Shown here piece by piece: positions 1 through 9,144 of a stretch of DNA of 64,000 nt (its first letter is position 1; every line of letters starts with the position of its first letter). Both the position numbers and the translations under genes were made by a program. The notes below the pieces were generated by a model. That model saw nothing but the letters and a program-made list of their open reading frames with translations. It did not search any database and was not told the origin of the DNA. Source of the DNA: Pseudoblastomonas marina (lineage in GTDB: Bacteria > Pseudomonadota > Alphaproteobacteria > Sphingomonadales > Sphingomonadaceae); assembly GCF_014641655.1 (NCBI RefSeq), contig NZ_BMID01000001.1:248001-312000 (forward strand), in the 5' to 3' direction.

Positions 1-1
1 T

Positions 2-602
2 TCGGCCTTTGCCAATTCGATCAACCCGGTCGGGCTATCGATCCTCACTGCGCTGCTCGCGAGCGCCGGGCAGGATGCGGTCGCGGGGTTCGGCGCGGCG
101 GGCAGGCTGCAGTCCTTCGCGGTCGTGCCGCTGCTCGGCCTGTCGAGCTCGATCGGGGCGATCGTCGGGCAGAACTGGGGTGCGAGCCGGATCGAACGCG
201 CGCGCTCGGCGCTGCTGCAGAGCTTCGCCTTCTCGCTGGTCTGGGGAATTGCCGTGGCGGGGCTGATCGTGGTTTTCCGCACCGAGCTCGCCGCATTGTT
301 TACGGACGACGCCGCGGTGAAGGACAGTTTCGAGCGCTACGTCTCGATCGCCGCTTGGGGCTATGCCGGCTTCGGCATGTTCATCGTCGGGAATGGCGCG
401 CTCAATGCGATCGACCATGCCGGCTGGGCGCTGGGCCAGTCGATCGTCCGCGTCGCGCTGTTCATGATCCCGGTCGCGTGGCTGTTGCGCGAGGCTTGGG
501 GGGAGGACGCGATCTACGCGGCCGAGCTTTCGGCCAATGTGCTCGGCGGAGCGTTGGCGGTCGTCGTGGCGCTGTGGTTCGTAAATTCCCGCCGCGCGGG
601 CG

Positions 603-613
<11 letters not shown>
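2..613 (+). CDS. MATE family efflux transporter, C-terminal part
   Basis: This is the 3' portion of a multi-helix inner-membrane exporter cut by the left window edge; the reading frame is open from base 2. The visible ~203 residues contain several hydrophobic segments separated by short loops. The stretch G-Q-N-W-G-A just after a helix is the duplicated MATE-family signature that precedes a short charged loop (R-I-E-R-A-R). MATE proteins exchange drugs or metabolites for Na+ or H+. Substrate cannot be inferred. Its stop overlaps the end of the convergent DUF924 gene by 11 bp, so there is no room for a separate terminator. Confidence 0.85.
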
Positions 614-1151
<538 letters not shown>

Positions 1152-1201
1152 GGCGTGGCGGTCACTGGGCCAAGGTCGTCATCGAGGCGCAGCCGTCGCG
1201 A

Positions 1202-1624
1202 TCAGGCGTCGTCCTTGTCGGCGCGTTCGTAGGGCACGAATTCCTCGAGCGAGACGATCCCGGTGAAGAACATGCCTGTGCGCGAATAGGTTTCGAGCGT
1301 TTCGCGTTCGCACAGGCGCGTATCGCCCGAATAGCGACGGATCACGAGGATATCGTCGTCGTCGAGCGCTTCGGGATTGGTCGTGCGGTTGAAATAGACC
1401 CGGTTGCCGGTGCGCACGATGATACCTTCGCCATCGACGATGGTGATGCGGGCGCTCGGGAAGGTGCGGACGCAGCGCTCGGCCTCTCCGGCTTCGCGGC
1501 CGTCGAGCATGCGCGCGAGCTGTTTTTCGCCGCGGGTCATATCCTCGTCGTCCTGCGCGACGGCAGGGGCAGCCAGCAGCCCGAGGGCGGCGACGGGGGC
1601 GAGCGTGGAAATGATGCGGCGCAT
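1202..1624 (-). CDS. Secreted hypothetical protein
   Basis: About 140 residues with a typical Sec signal peptide (M-R-R-I-I, hydrophobic core, A-V-A-Q cleavage site near residue 22). The mature part is acidic and has two cysteines that could pair (in E-R-C-V-R and in R-L-C-E-R). A longer frame exists upstream, but the ATG at 1624 has a GGAGAGA ribosome site about 6 bases ahead and begins the signal peptide exactly, so it is preferred. No family was recognised; the protein is probably periplasmic. Confidence 0.75.
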   Translation of the reverse strand: MRRIISTLAPVAALGLLAAPAVAQDDEDMTRGEKQLARMLDGREAGEAERCVRTFPSARITIVDGEGIIVRTGNRVYFNRTTNPEALDDDDILVIRRYSGDTRLCERETLETYSRTGMFFTGIVSLEEFVPYERADKDDA

Positions 1625-1702
1625 GGGTTCTCTCCGACTGTTCACTGGAACAACGCGCAAGCTAGCACGAATATCCTGAACCGTCGCTGAGTCCGCCTTT
1701 CC

Positions 1703-1993
1703 TCAGGCGACGGTGGCGTCGGAGGGCGGCGGCAGGTCTCCCGCGCCGGCTTCGGACAGTCCGCGCGCGGCAGGCGTTCCTTCGAGCACGAAGCGGCGGT
1801 CGCAATAACCGCAATCGACGAAGCCGCGCTCGTCGATCTGCATGTAGACTCGCGGATGGCCCAGCGCGACCGGCTTAACACCCTTGGGCGCGCGAATATG
1901 GTCCGACCCGTCACACCACACGCTGCGGGTGTCGACCAGCACGGTTTCGGGGACGAGATCGCTGCGGGCGGGGGCGTCGGGTACCTGGCTCAT
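1703..1993 (-). CDS. Zinc-finger domain protein (zf-CHCC)
   Basis: A 96-residue protein with the CHCC zinc finger also found in the mitochondrial complex I subunit NDUFS6: Cys27, His46, Cys61 and Cys64, the last two as C-G-Y-C. The order Cys...G-H-P-R-V-Y...G-x-x-D-C-x-Y-C is diagnostic of the family, which is widespread as a small protein in alphaproteobacteria. It may bind zinc and assist complex I assembly or stability, by analogy only. It is transcribed away from the ABC ATPase that begins about 70 bp to its right. Confidence 0.85.
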   Translation of the reverse strand: MSQVPDAPARSDLVPETVLVDTRSVWCDGSDHIRAPKGVKPVALGHPRVYMQIDERGFVDCGYCDRRFVLEGTPAARGLSEAGAGDLPPPSDATVA

Positions 1994-2065
1994 GGAGGCG
2001 CTCTAGCAACGGTGCGCGCGGCGGAAAAGTCCTATTGGTGTTGCGCGCCCCCGCCTGCATCGGGC

Positions 2066-3013
2066 ATGGGCGCATCCGTGACCGACAATGCCGCCATCTC
2101 GATCCGCGATCTCGCCAAGACCTATCCGGCCAGCGGCAATGCGCCGCCCAAGGAAGCGCTCAAGGGCGTGAGTTTCGACGTGCCGCAGGGCGGCGTGTTC
2201 GGGCTGCTCGGCCCCAATGGCGCAGGCAAGTCGACCCTGATCAACATCCTCGCCGGGCTGGTGTCGAAGACATCGGGCAGCGCCGAGATCTGGGGTTTCG
2301 ATATCGATGAGCATCGCCGCAATGCGAAGGCGAGCATCGGGATCGTCCCGCAGGAGATCGTGTTCGATCCTTTCTTCACCCCGTTCGAGGTGCTCGAGAT
2401 ACAGGCCGGGCTCTACGGCGTGCCGCCCGAGAAGCGCCGCTCGATGGAAATCCTCGAACAGCTCCGCCTCGCCGACAAGCGCGACGCCTACGCGCGCACG
2501 CTGTCGGGCGGGATGAAGCGCCGCCTGCTGATCGGCAAGGCGATGGTGCATTCGCCGCCGATCCTCGTACTTGACGAGCCCACTGCGGGCGTCGATGTCG
2601 AGCTTCGCCGCCAGCTATGGGAACTGGTCACCGGGCTCAACGAACAGGGCGTCACGGTGGTGCTGACCACGCACTATCTCGAGGAAGCCGAGCAATTGTG
2701 CGACCGGATCGCGATCATCAACCACGGCGAACTGATCGCCAACAAGCCGACCCGCGAGCTGATCGACATGGCGCGCGAGAAGATCGTCCGCGTCTCGGTC
2801 GACAAGGACCTCGCCGGCCCGCCGATGGAAGAGGTCTTCACCAAGAGCGAGGCGGTGGGCGACCGCGTGCTCGAGGTGACCTATGATCGCGACAGGGCGA
2901 CCGCGGGACAGGTGCTCGCGCTAATCCAGCAGCACGGCTACGCGATCGAGGACGTGACCACGCGCGAGGCAGATCTCGAGGACGTGTTCGTCCAGCTGAC
3001 CGAAAGCGCCTGA
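2066..3013 (+). CDS. ABC transporter ATP-binding protein (YadG/CcmA-like)
   Basis: A complete 315-residue nucleotide-binding subunit. Walker A G-P-N-G-A-G-K-S-T is at 49-57, Q-loop Gln96, signature L-S-G-G-M at 146-150, Walker B with L-D-E-P-T near 169-173 and the H-loop His203. The ~80-residue C-terminal extension ending E-D-V-F is typical of YadG/daunorubicin-type exporters. The open frame extends upstream, but the ATG at 2066 (or GTG at 2078) is chosen because ABC homology begins right after it. No permease lies next to it on either side, so its membrane partner must be encoded elsewhere. Confidence 0.88.
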   Translation: MGASVTDNAAISIRDLAKTYPASGNAPPKEALKGVSFDVPQGGVFGLLGPNGAGKSTLINILAGLVSKTSGSAEIWGFDIDEHRRNAKASIGIVPQEIVFDPFFTPFEVLEIQAGLYGVPPEKRRSMEILEQLRLADKRDAYARTLSGGMKRRLLIGKAMVHSPPILVLDEPTAGVDVELRRQLWELVTGLNEQGVTVVLTTHYLEEAEQLCDRIAIINHGELIANKPTRELIDMAREKIVRVSVDKDLAGPPMEEVFTKSEAVGDRVLEVTYDRDRATAGQVLALIQQHGYAIEDVTTREADLEDVFVQLTESA

Positions 3014-3039
3014 AGCCGATCAGGACGACCGCCGGTCGC

Positions 3040-3219
3040 TCAGACCGGTTCGGACTGGTCCTGCTGTTCCAGAATCTTGCGCCATTCGCCGTGCATCCTG
3101 CGCCAGATCGGCGCGCCGCAAGCGGCGCAGGTGCCGGTCAGGCGGCGGCCCTCCGAATGCACCCGGTTTCGCACCGGAGTATGGCGATCCAGAAGGCATC
3201 GGACACGCTGAATAATCAT
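3040..3219 (-). CDS. Small CxxC protein
   Basis: A 59-residue basic protein starting at the ATG at 3219 and ending in TGA at 3040. It has a mid-protein zinc-ribbon-like T-C-A-A-C-G motif (Cys31, Cys34), an early Cys8, an early D-R-H segment and a charged C-terminal helix. Similar very small proteins with a Cys-x2-Cys-Gly core occur in sphingomonads (recollection, not a search). An AT-rich stretch that could carry a promoter lies upstream. No function is known; metal binding is inferred from the cysteine spacing. Confidence 0.6.
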   Translation of the reverse strand: MIIQRVRCLLDRHTPVRNRVHSEGRRLTGTCAACGAPIWRRMHGEWRKILEQQDQSEPV

Positions 3220-3510
3220 GGCTTACCCCGCTTAGCCAAAGCGACGCCGCCTCCTGACCCGAATAAGGAGAATGCGCCGTTAATTAAGGCGATACACCAT
3301 GATAGCACGGGAATCGGTGCCTGGGGGAAAATTGCCCCAAATCCTGGCATGCTGCAGCGCAACATATTCAAAATCTGCGGAAAAAATTTCGCGCCCTAAT
3401 GAAATTCCGCAATTTAATGTCGCGTGATTATTGCTGTTTTATAGAAATGTGATGCGAATCGGCTGCCAGCCGCAATCGGATTTTCGCCAAGCGGGGCCAT
3501 CCCCGATCGC
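3220..3510. other. AT-rich intergenic stretch, no gene recognised
   Basis: About 290 bp of clearly lower GC than its surroundings, between the start of the small CxxC gene and the end of the next minus-strand gene. It contains short A and T runs and a small inverted repeat (TGGGG...CCCCA, near 3322-3342). The short frames inside it lack a ribosome site and family resemblance. It probably holds the promoter of the small CxxC gene; the rest is unexplained. Confidence 0.5.
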
Positions 3511-4017
3511 CTATCGGCACGGTTCCATCGCCAGCCGCGCGACACCATCGCGCGAGAGCTCGATCAGCCAGTTCTCGGCGCGCGAGGTGATCCAGATCGT
3601 CCAGCCGAAATCGAGCAGCACGTCGAGATTTGCGATGGCGTCGCGCGCCTTGATGGACAGGTTGGTTTCGAAACCCGCGTCGTAGCTGAAGCGGATTTCC
3701 GTTTCCGGTCCGGTCGCGCGTGCGATCATCCGCGCGATTACCCGCTGGCGAAGCACGCGTTGCTTCGATCCGTCGGGGTCCTCGCGGTCGGTCGTGCCGC
3801 ACCATTCATCTTCGACCCGCCCGGTGCTGTCGGGCCACCACAGCCCGTTGCCCGCCACGCGGATATAGTCTGGGGTCCAGATTCCGTCGAAACGAGGTTC
3901 GTGCGGCACGCCGCGTTCGATCAGACGCGGGATGATCGTGCCCTCGACCTGGCGCTCGAGCCGCTCGTGCAGCGCGACGCGCTTTGCTTCCAACTGCTTG
4001 CGACGTTCGGGATCCAC
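3511..4017 (-). CDS. Conserved hypothetical protein
   Basis: A 168-residue soluble protein beginning at a GTG at 4017, with an AAGGAG ribosome site 7-8 bases upstream. There is no signal peptide or membrane segment. The N-terminal third is a charged helix; the middle is rich in Trp (G-I-W-T-P-D-Y, G-L-W-W-P-D), and the last third alternates hydrophobic residues as in a beta domain. No family recognised. It is divergent from nadB; the two starts are only ~56 bp apart, so they may share a promoter region. Confidence 0.7.
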   Translation of the reverse strand: MDPERRKQLEAKRVALHERLERQVEGTIIPRLIERGVPHEPRFDGIWTPDYIRVAGNGLWWPDSTGRVEDEWCGTTDREDPDGSKQRVLRQRVIARMIARATGPETEIRFSYDAGFETNLSIKARDAIANLDVLLDFGWTIWITSRAENWLIELSRDGVARLAMEPCR

Positions 4018-4073
4018 TGGCCCACTCCTTCAATCCGCTTGCACACCGGGGGGCGGGCGTGTTCAAGCGAATT

Positions 4074-5663
4074 ATGAATGCGCGACACGAAAAGTACGAC
4101 GTCATCATCATCGGGTCGGGAGCGGCGGGGCTGACCGCGGCGCTCGAACTGGGGCAGAGCCGCAAGGTGCTCGTCCTCGCCAAGGGCTCGCTCACCGGCG
4201 GATCGACCGCCTGGGCACAGGGCGGGATCGCGGCGGTGCTCGATGCCGGCGACACGTTCGAGAACCATATCCGCGACACGATGATCGCCGGCGCTGGGCT
4301 CAATGATCGTGAGACGGTCGAATTCGTGATCGAGGGCGCGCCCAAGGCGATCGACCGGCTGTGCGAGCTCGGCGTCCCGTTCAACCGCGAAAGCGGCGAC
4401 CTCCATCTCACCCGCGAGGGCGGCCATTCGCACCGCCGCATCGTCCATGTGAACGACGCGACCGGCTGGGCGGTGCAGGAGGCCCTGCTCAACGCCGCCA
4501 ACGCCAATCCCAACATCACCCTGCTGCCGGGCCGCTCCTGCATCGACTTCATCACCGGGCGCCATGCCGAGCCTTACTCTGGATCGGGCCATGTCTGGGG
4601 CGTCTACGCGCTCGACGAGGAAAGCGGCCGGGTCGAGGCGCATTTCGCCAAGGCCACCGTGCTCGCCGCAGGGGGCGCGGGGCGGGTCTACCAGTTCAGC
4701 ACGGCGCCGCGCGGTGCCACCGGAGACGGGATCGCGATGGGCTGGCGTGCCGGTGCGCGCGTCTCAAACATGGAGATGATGCAGTTCCACCCGACCTGCC
4801 TCTACAACCTCGAGGTCAAGAACTTCCTTATCACCGAGGCCGTGCGCGGCGAGGGCGGACACCTGATCAACCCGCGCACCGGCAAGCGCTTCATGGAATA
4901 TTACGACGAGCGACTGGAGCTCGCCCCGCGCGATATCGTCGCTCGCGCGATCGATGCCGAGATCAAGCGCTTCGGGCTCGATTTCGTCCATCTCGACATC
5001 AGCCACAAGCCGCCCGAATTCGTGCGCGAGCATTTCCCGACGATCTACGACAAGCTGATCGGGCTGGGGATCGACATGACCACGCAGCCGATTCCGGTGG
5101 TGCCGGCGCAGCACTATACCTGCGGCGGGGTGGTGATCGACCTTGCCGGGCGCACCGACCTGCCCGGCCTGTGGGCGGCGGGCGAGGTGACCGAGAGCGG
5201 GCTCCACGGTGCCAACCGCCTCGCTTCCAACTCGCTGCTCGAATGCTTCGTCTTCGGCGAGGCCGCGGCGAAGGACATCTGCCAGCGCTGGGACGAACTG
5301 CCCGATCCGCCCGCGATCCGCGAATGGGACGAGAGCCGGGTGACCGATTCCGACGAGGAGGTCGTGATCAAGCAGAACTGGACCGAGATCCGCCGCTTCA
5401 TGTGGAACTATGTCGGGATCGTGCGCACCACCAAAAGGCTGGAACGCGCCGCCAACCGCATCCAGTTGTTGAAGGCCGAGGTCGAGGACTATTACGGCTC
5501 GTTCCGCGTCACCACCGATCTCGTCGAATTGCGCAACCTGCTCCAGGCCGCCGATTTGATCGTGCGCAGTGCGCTGAAGCGGCATGAAAGCCGCGGGCTG
5601 CACTACACGCTCGACTACCTCGAAACCGACGAGGTCCCGGTCGACACGGTGCTGGTGCCCTGA
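4074..5663 (+). CDS. nadB: L-aspartate oxidase
   Basis: A 529-residue flavoprotein that oxidises L-aspartate to iminoaspartate, the first step of de novo NAD synthesis. It has the N-terminal FAD dinucleotide fold (G-S-G-A-A-G at 14-19), the G-G-S-T-A-W-A-Q-G-G segment, H-P-T at 239-241, A-P-R-D-I-V-A-R-A-I, and the H-Y-T-C-G-G-V motif shared with the succinate dehydrogenase/fumarate reductase family. Length is normal (E. coli 540). The ATG at 4074 is used because the FAD motif follows at the usual distance. nadA and nadC are not adjacent, so the NAD pathway is dispersed here. Confidence 0.95.
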   Translation: MNARHEKYDVIIIGSGAAGLTAALELGQSRKVLVLAKGSLTGGSTAWAQGGIAAVLDAGDTFENHIRDTMIAGAGLNDRETVEFVIEGAPKAIDRLCELGVPFNRESGDLHLTREGGHSHRRIVHVNDATGWAVQEALLNAANANPNITLLPGRSCIDFITGRHAEPYSGSGHVWGVYALDEESGRVEAHFAKATVLAAGGAGRVYQFSTAPRGATGDGIAMGWRAGARVSNMEMMQFHPTCLYNLEVKNFLITEAVRGEGGHLINPRTGKRFMEYYDERLELAPRDIVARAIDAEIKRFGLDFVHLDISHKPPEFVREHFPTIYDKLIGLGIDMTTQPIPVVPAQHYTCGGVVIDLAGRTDLPGLWAAGEVTESGLHGANRLASNSLLECFVFGEAAAKDICQRWDELPDPPAIREWDESRVTDSDEEVVIKQNWTEIRRFMWNYVGIVRTTKRLERAANRIQLLKAEVEDYYGSFRVTTDLVELRNLLQAADLIVRSALKRHESRGLHYTLDYLETDEVPVDTVLVP

Positions 5664-5901
5664 GGCAAGCCGTCCGTCGACTGCGATCGACATTCGTCCG
5701 AAATTTTCGAACGTTTGCAGGATCGCAATTGAAGCATTCTTGCGCGTCGCTTACGCCTGTAATCGGACGCGGCGGTGCTCCTTTCCCCCAGGCGCCGTCG
5801 TGTCCGGATCGACCATCGAAGCCACGCACGAGTAATTAGGGACTGTGCTCGGCCTGCTGGTCCGGAATGGCCGGTCATCCACACAATAAGAGGATGATCC
5901 A
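5664..5901. other. Intergenic region, no gene recognised
   Basis: About 240 bp between nadB and the TonB-C-like secreted gene. It likely carries the latter's promoter; an AGAGGA ribosome site lies just before 5902. A short inverted repeat (GTCGA...TCGAC) lies soon after the nadB stop but lacks a T-run. No conserved ORF seen on either strand. Confidence 0.4.
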
Positions 5902-6387
5902 ATGACCAAGACCTTCAAACTTCCCCTCGCCTTCATCGCCCTCGCCTGCACCCTGCCGGTGGCGGCACCCGCGCTCGCGCAGGACGGTGTCCTCGTCGTG
6001 TCGCAATCGGCGCTGCAGCAGTGGCAGAACGACCGGACCAAGGAACTCGACCGGCTGCTGCAGTCGGATCGCGATCCCTTCGGCCGTCCGCTGTCCGGCA
6101 TCGTCCAGGTCAGCTTCACGCTCGACGAGGACGGCCGGCCGACCGGGCTCGAGACCGTCCACAATTCGGCCGGTGTCGCGTCGCAACGGATCGCGCGCTG
6201 GGCGGTGAGCCAGCTGCGCGATCTCGACAGCGTCCCGCTGGCGTCCGCCGACGGCGTGCGCTTCCAGGCGAATATCATCTTCGCCGCCAACGAGCGTGAG
6301 CGCGATGCCTTCGCCGCCGAACTGGCCGCGATGGAAAGCGCGCGTCTCGCGACTGCCGAAACGGGCACGGTGATCGCGATCGGCTGA
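5902..6387 (+). CDS. Secreted TonB C-terminal-like protein
   Basis: 161 residues with a clear signal peptide (hydrophobic core ending A-P-A-L-A-Q, cleavage near 26). The mature part contains a TonB-C-like stretch (G-I-V-Q-V-S-F-T-L-D-E-D-G-R-P-T-G followed by I-A-R-W-A-V), as in the C-terminal domain that contacts outer-membrane receptors. Unlike TonB itself it has no membrane anchor or Pro-rich spacer, so a free periplasmic protein is inferred. An AGAGGA site precedes the ATG. A perfect 10-bp-stem hairpin follows. Confidence 0.7.
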   Translation: MTKTFKLPLAFIALACTLPVAAPALAQDGVLVVSQSALQQWQNDRTKELDRLLQSDRDPFGRPLSGIVQVSFTLDEDGRPTGLETVHNSAGVASQRIARWAVSQLRDLDSVPLASADGVRFQANIIFAANERERDAFAAELAAMESARLATAETGTVIAIG

Positions 6388-6410
6388 GTCGATCGCGTCC
6401 GCCCAAGGTG

Positions 6411-6445
6411 ACCGCCGCCCTCCCGGATACGGGGTGGGCGGCGGT
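6411..6445 (+). terminator. Hairpin terminator after the TonB-C-like gene
   Basis: A perfect 10-bp stem (ACCGCCGCCC pairing with GGGCGGCGGT) around a 15-nt loop, starting 23 bp after the stop codon. Only a short, poor T-tract follows, so termination may be partial or Rho-assisted. Confidence 0.6.
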
Positions 6446-6526
6446 CCTTATCGCCGGGGCTTGCGAAGCCGGGCGCGCTGGGACAAGCTCGCCCAGATTT
6501 TGACGCGCCGCGCCGAGGGGGAATGC

Positions 6527-7411
6527 ATGCCGCAGATCGAAGCCAACGGGATCAAGCTCGAATATGACGAGAACGGCGCGAAGGACGCGCCGCCGATCCT
6601 GTTGATCCACGGGCTCGGCGCGCAGATGACGCTTTGGCCCGACGAACTGATCGATGCGCTGGTCGCGCGCGGCTTCCGCGTCATCCGCTTCGACAATCGC
6701 GATATCGGCCTGTCGCAGAAGATGGACGGCGCGAAGGCCCCGGGCATCCTCAAGATGGTGATCTGGAACAAGCTGGGGCTCAGGATCAAGGCGCCATACA
6801 CGCTCTCGGACATGGCGGCCGACGCGGTCGGGCTGCTCGATGCGCTGGGGATCGACCGGGCGCATGCGGTCGGCGCGTCGATGGGCGGGATGATCGCGCA
6901 GCGCGTCGCGCTCGAACATCCGGACCGGGTGCTCTCGCTCACCTCGATCATGTCGACCACCGGATCGAGCAAGGTCCCGCCGGCGAAGAAAGAAGCGATG
7001 CAGGTGCTCACCCAGCGGCCCAAGTCTTCGGACAAGGACACGGTGGTCGCGCATGGCGTGAAGATCCTGCGCACGATCGAGGGGCGCGGCTTCCCGCAGC
7101 CCGAACGGCGTTATCTCGAGCAGGCGACGGGCGATTTCGAACGCAGCTTCTATCCGCCGGGCATGCCGCGCCAGCTCGCCGCGATCATGGCCGATGGCGA
7201 CCGGACTGAGGAGTTGGCGAAGGTCACCGCGCCGACGCTCGTGCTTCATGGCGAGGACGACCCACTGGTGCGCTGCGAAGGCGGGCACGCGACCGCCGCC
7301 TGTATTCCCGGCGCGCGGCTCAAGACCTATCCGGGCATGGGCCACGACTTCCCGCTCGAACTGATCGACGAGATCGCCGACGATATCGCGGAGCATGCCA
7401 GGGCGACCTAG
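6527..7411 (+). CDS. Alpha/beta hydrolase
   Basis: A 294-residue alpha/beta-fold hydrolase. Visible elements are the oxyanion H-G-L-G segment (28-31), the nucleophile elbow G-A-S-M-G with Ser118, an acid in H-G-E-D-D-P, and the catalytic His in G-M-G-H-D-F-P near the end. The open frame runs ~93 bp upstream, but the ATG at 6527 has a GAGGGGG site and starts M-P-x-I-x-x-N-G-I-x-L-x-Y, typical of this esterase/epoxide-hydrolase-like group. Probably cytoplasmic; substrate unknown. Confidence 0.85.
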   Translation: MPQIEANGIKLEYDENGAKDAPPILLIHGLGAQMTLWPDELIDALVARGFRVIRFDNRDIGLSQKMDGAKAPGILKMVIWNKLGLRIKAPYTLSDMAADAVGLLDALGIDRAHAVGASMGGMIAQRVALEHPDRVLSLTSIMSTTGSSKVPPAKKEAMQVLTQRPKSSDKDTVVAHGVKILRTIEGRGFPQPERRYLEQATGDFERSFYPPGMPRQLAAIMADGDRTEELAKVTAPTLVLHGEDDPLVRCEGGHATAACIPGARLKTYPGMGHDFPLELIDEIADDIAEHARAT

Positions 7412-7435
7412 GTCGAGACGCAGGATCGACCTTGG

Positions 7436-7450
7436 TTAATATCGACTTAT
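7436..7450 (+). promoter_or_regulatory. Near-match to a CtrA box
   Basis: TTAA-N7-TTAT, one base off the alphaproteobacterial CtrA consensus TTAA-N7-TTAA, about 77 bp ahead of the diguanylate cyclase gene. CtrA commonly controls cell-cycle and motility genes in alphaproteobacteria. This is a single near-match, so it is only suggestive. Confidence 0.25.
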
Positions 7451-7526
7451 GCGTGTGGGGAACCTTTCTTAACAGGACCTATTGCATGACAGACCGCAAG
7501 GATTGTGGCGGTGAGAGGGAACCCCA

Positions 7527-8366
7527 TTGCGGATCTACAATGCAACCCGTTTTCTGTTTCCGCGCAGCTATCGCCTGCGTGTCTTCGCGATCTGTTTCGG
7601 TTCGGTCCACGTCCCGCTGATCACGTTCCTCGTCGTCCAGGGGCTGCGGGGCGAGTGGGAATGGTCGACCTTTGCCGCGTTGCTGATCGCCACGCTGGTG
7701 GGCACGATCGTTGCGGTGATCGGGCTGGCGGGCCTGCTCGCGCCGATCGAACTGGCGATGGCGCGGCTCGCGCAACTGCAGGCTGGCGAACCGGTCGACG
7801 AGTGCCCCGACGGCGGGGAGGACCTCGCCGGAGACCTGCTGCGTGCGACGGCCGGAGCGGCCCAATCCGCCAACCAGCGGATCGATCTCCTCAAGGGGGT
7901 CGCGTCGACCGACACGCTCACCGGCCTCGCCAATCGCCGCGGGTTCCTCGAATCGTTGCAGGCCAGCATGCGGCGTGGTGACAGGGGCACGCTTGCCCTG
8001 CTCGACGGCGATCGCTTCAAGCAGGTCAACGACCGGCTTGGCCATGGAGAAGGCGACAGGCTGCTCAAGACGATCGCGAACAAGATCCGCGACGGCATCC
8101 GCGAAACCGATATCGCCGCGCGCTGGGGCGGCGACGAATTCGTGATCTTCTTCGACGGGCTAGATCGCGAGGCCGCCGAAGCCGTCGTCACGCGTGTCCA
8201 TGCCGCGGTGCTGCGTCGCCCGGCGGCCCTGCTCGATGGCGAGCCGGTCGCCTTCAGTGCCGGTTTCGCCGAGCTTTCGGGCCCCGGACGCGCTGCGCTC
8301 GACAAGGCGATGGCGCATGCCGATCGCGCGCTTTACGAGAACAAGGGGCGCCGGGTCAGCGTCTGA
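7527..8366 (+). CDS. Membrane-anchored diguanylate cyclase (GGDEF)
   Basis: A 279-residue protein that should make cyclic di-GMP from two GTP. Two N-terminal membrane helices (about 20-38 and 48-72) are followed by a short helical linker and a GGDEF domain. The active-site motif G-G-D-E-F is at 201-205, and the inhibitory I-site R-E-T-D (192-195) lies five residues before it, so product inhibition is expected. No EAL domain. The start is a TTG at 7527 behind a GAGAGGGA ribosome site. It ends 20 bp from the convergent GlsB-type gene. Confidence 0.9.
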   Translation: MRIYNATRFLFPRSYRLRVFAICFGSVHVPLITFLVVQGLRGEWEWSTFAALLIATLVGTIVAVIGLAGLLAPIELAMARLAQLQAGEPVDECPDGGEDLAGDLLRATAGAAQSANQRIDLLKGVASTDTLTGLANRRGFLESLQASMRRGDRGTLALLDGDRFKQVNDRLGHGEGDRLLKTIANKIRDGIRETDIAARWGGDEFVIFFDGLDREAAEAVVTRVHAAVLRRPAALLDGEPVAFSAGFAELSGPGRAALDKAMAHADRALYENKGRRVSV

Positions 8367-8385
8367 TCTGGCACCGCCCGGACGG

Positions 8386-8625
8386 TCAGTTCAGCAGCAG
8401 GCTTCCCGCGAGGATCAACGCCATCGCGCCGAGCACGCTGGCTAGGCAGCCGGCACGGTGGAAGCCCGCTGCCCCGCGATGGGTCAGCAAACCGGCGAGC
8501 AGCGATCCGCCGATGCCGAGCAGGATCGTTTCGAGCAGGGTCATGTCGACCGCGCCGGGATAGAACCAGCGCGCCAGGGCGCCGATGATCAGCCCGCCGA
8601 TGATGGCTCCGATGATGTTCAGCAT
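8386..8625 (-). CDS. GlsB/YeaQ/YmgE family stress-response membrane protein
   Basis: A 79-residue hydrophobic protein with three membrane segments and the family's Gly-rich helix packing (I-I-G-G-L-I-I-G-A-L-A-R and L-L-G-I-G-G-S-L-L-A-G). The family, also called transglycosylase-associated, is usually stress induced; its molecular role is unclear. It lies just downstream of, and on the same strand as, another small membrane protein gene. Confidence 0.85.
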   Translation of the reverse strand: MLNIIGAIIGGLIIGALARWFYPGAVDMTLLETILLGIGGSLLAGLLTHRGAAGFHRAGCLASVLGAMALILAGSLLLN

Positions 8626-8628
8626 GTC

Positions 8629-8898
8629 TTAGGTGTTCCCCTTCTGCTCGATCGTCTTCACATGCCCGGCGATCCGCGGCTGGACGAAGCCCCACCAGAT
8701 CGCGTTGTAGGCGACTCCGGTCCAGAAGAAGCCCTGCCGCGCCCAGTCCGGAAGGTCGGGAAGCGACACCAACCGGGCATAGACGGCCATGCTCGCCCAG
8801 AACCAGATCGCCCCGCCGATCGTCAGCGCGCGCTTGTGGCGGATTGCGAAACGCGCCGCCCGCCCGGTCAGATCTGCGGCCCCCACTTCGTTCGCCAT
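8629..8898 (-). CDS. Small membrane protein, unknown
   Basis: An 89-residue protein with two probable membrane segments (around I-G-G-A-I-W-F-W and the W-T-G-V-A-Y-N-A-I-W-W stretch). A longer frame begins at 8967, but the ATG at 8898 has a GGGGGAA ribosome site 5 bases upstream and is preferred. It ends 3 bp before the GlsB-type gene, so the two are likely co-transcribed. No family recognised. Confidence 0.65.
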   Translation of the reverse strand: MANEVGAADLTGRAARFAIRHKRALTIGGAIWFWASMAVYARLVSLPDLPDWARQGFFWTGVAYNAIWWGFVQPRIAGHVKTIEQKGNT

Positions 8899-9130
8899 CG
8901 CGATTCCCCCGCATGAAAATTGCGCACCCCCTTCATGATGATTCAAAGCTGGATTCGAAAGATTCAATCACCATATTTTTCTTCACAGATTGATTTTTGG
9001 GGTTGCGCCGCGCGCCAGCCAAGCAATTCCGGCGCGTCGCTGCGTTGCAGCGATGCAATACACCTCGCCTGACGGCGGCTCGGCAACGGTAAACGGCGAT
9101 TTAACGCTTGCGCCCGATTCCCGCGATATG

Positions 9131-9144
9131 CACTATGGATAGTG
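9131..9144 (+). promoter_or_regulatory. Candidate NrdR box upstream of nrdA
   Basis: The 14-bp palindrome CACTAT-GG-ATAGTG matches 12 of 14 positions of the NrdR consensus (CACWATATATWGTG); only the two central bases differ. NrdR is the zinc/ATP-cone repressor of ribonucleotide reductase genes. It lies about 240 bp before the chosen nrdA start. The usual second box about 31 bp away is not obvious. Confidence 0.5.

Noticed and set aside
1856-2065. N-terminal extension of the ABC ATPase
   Set aside because: The segment overlaps the zf-CHCC gene on the other strand and has no ABC homology.
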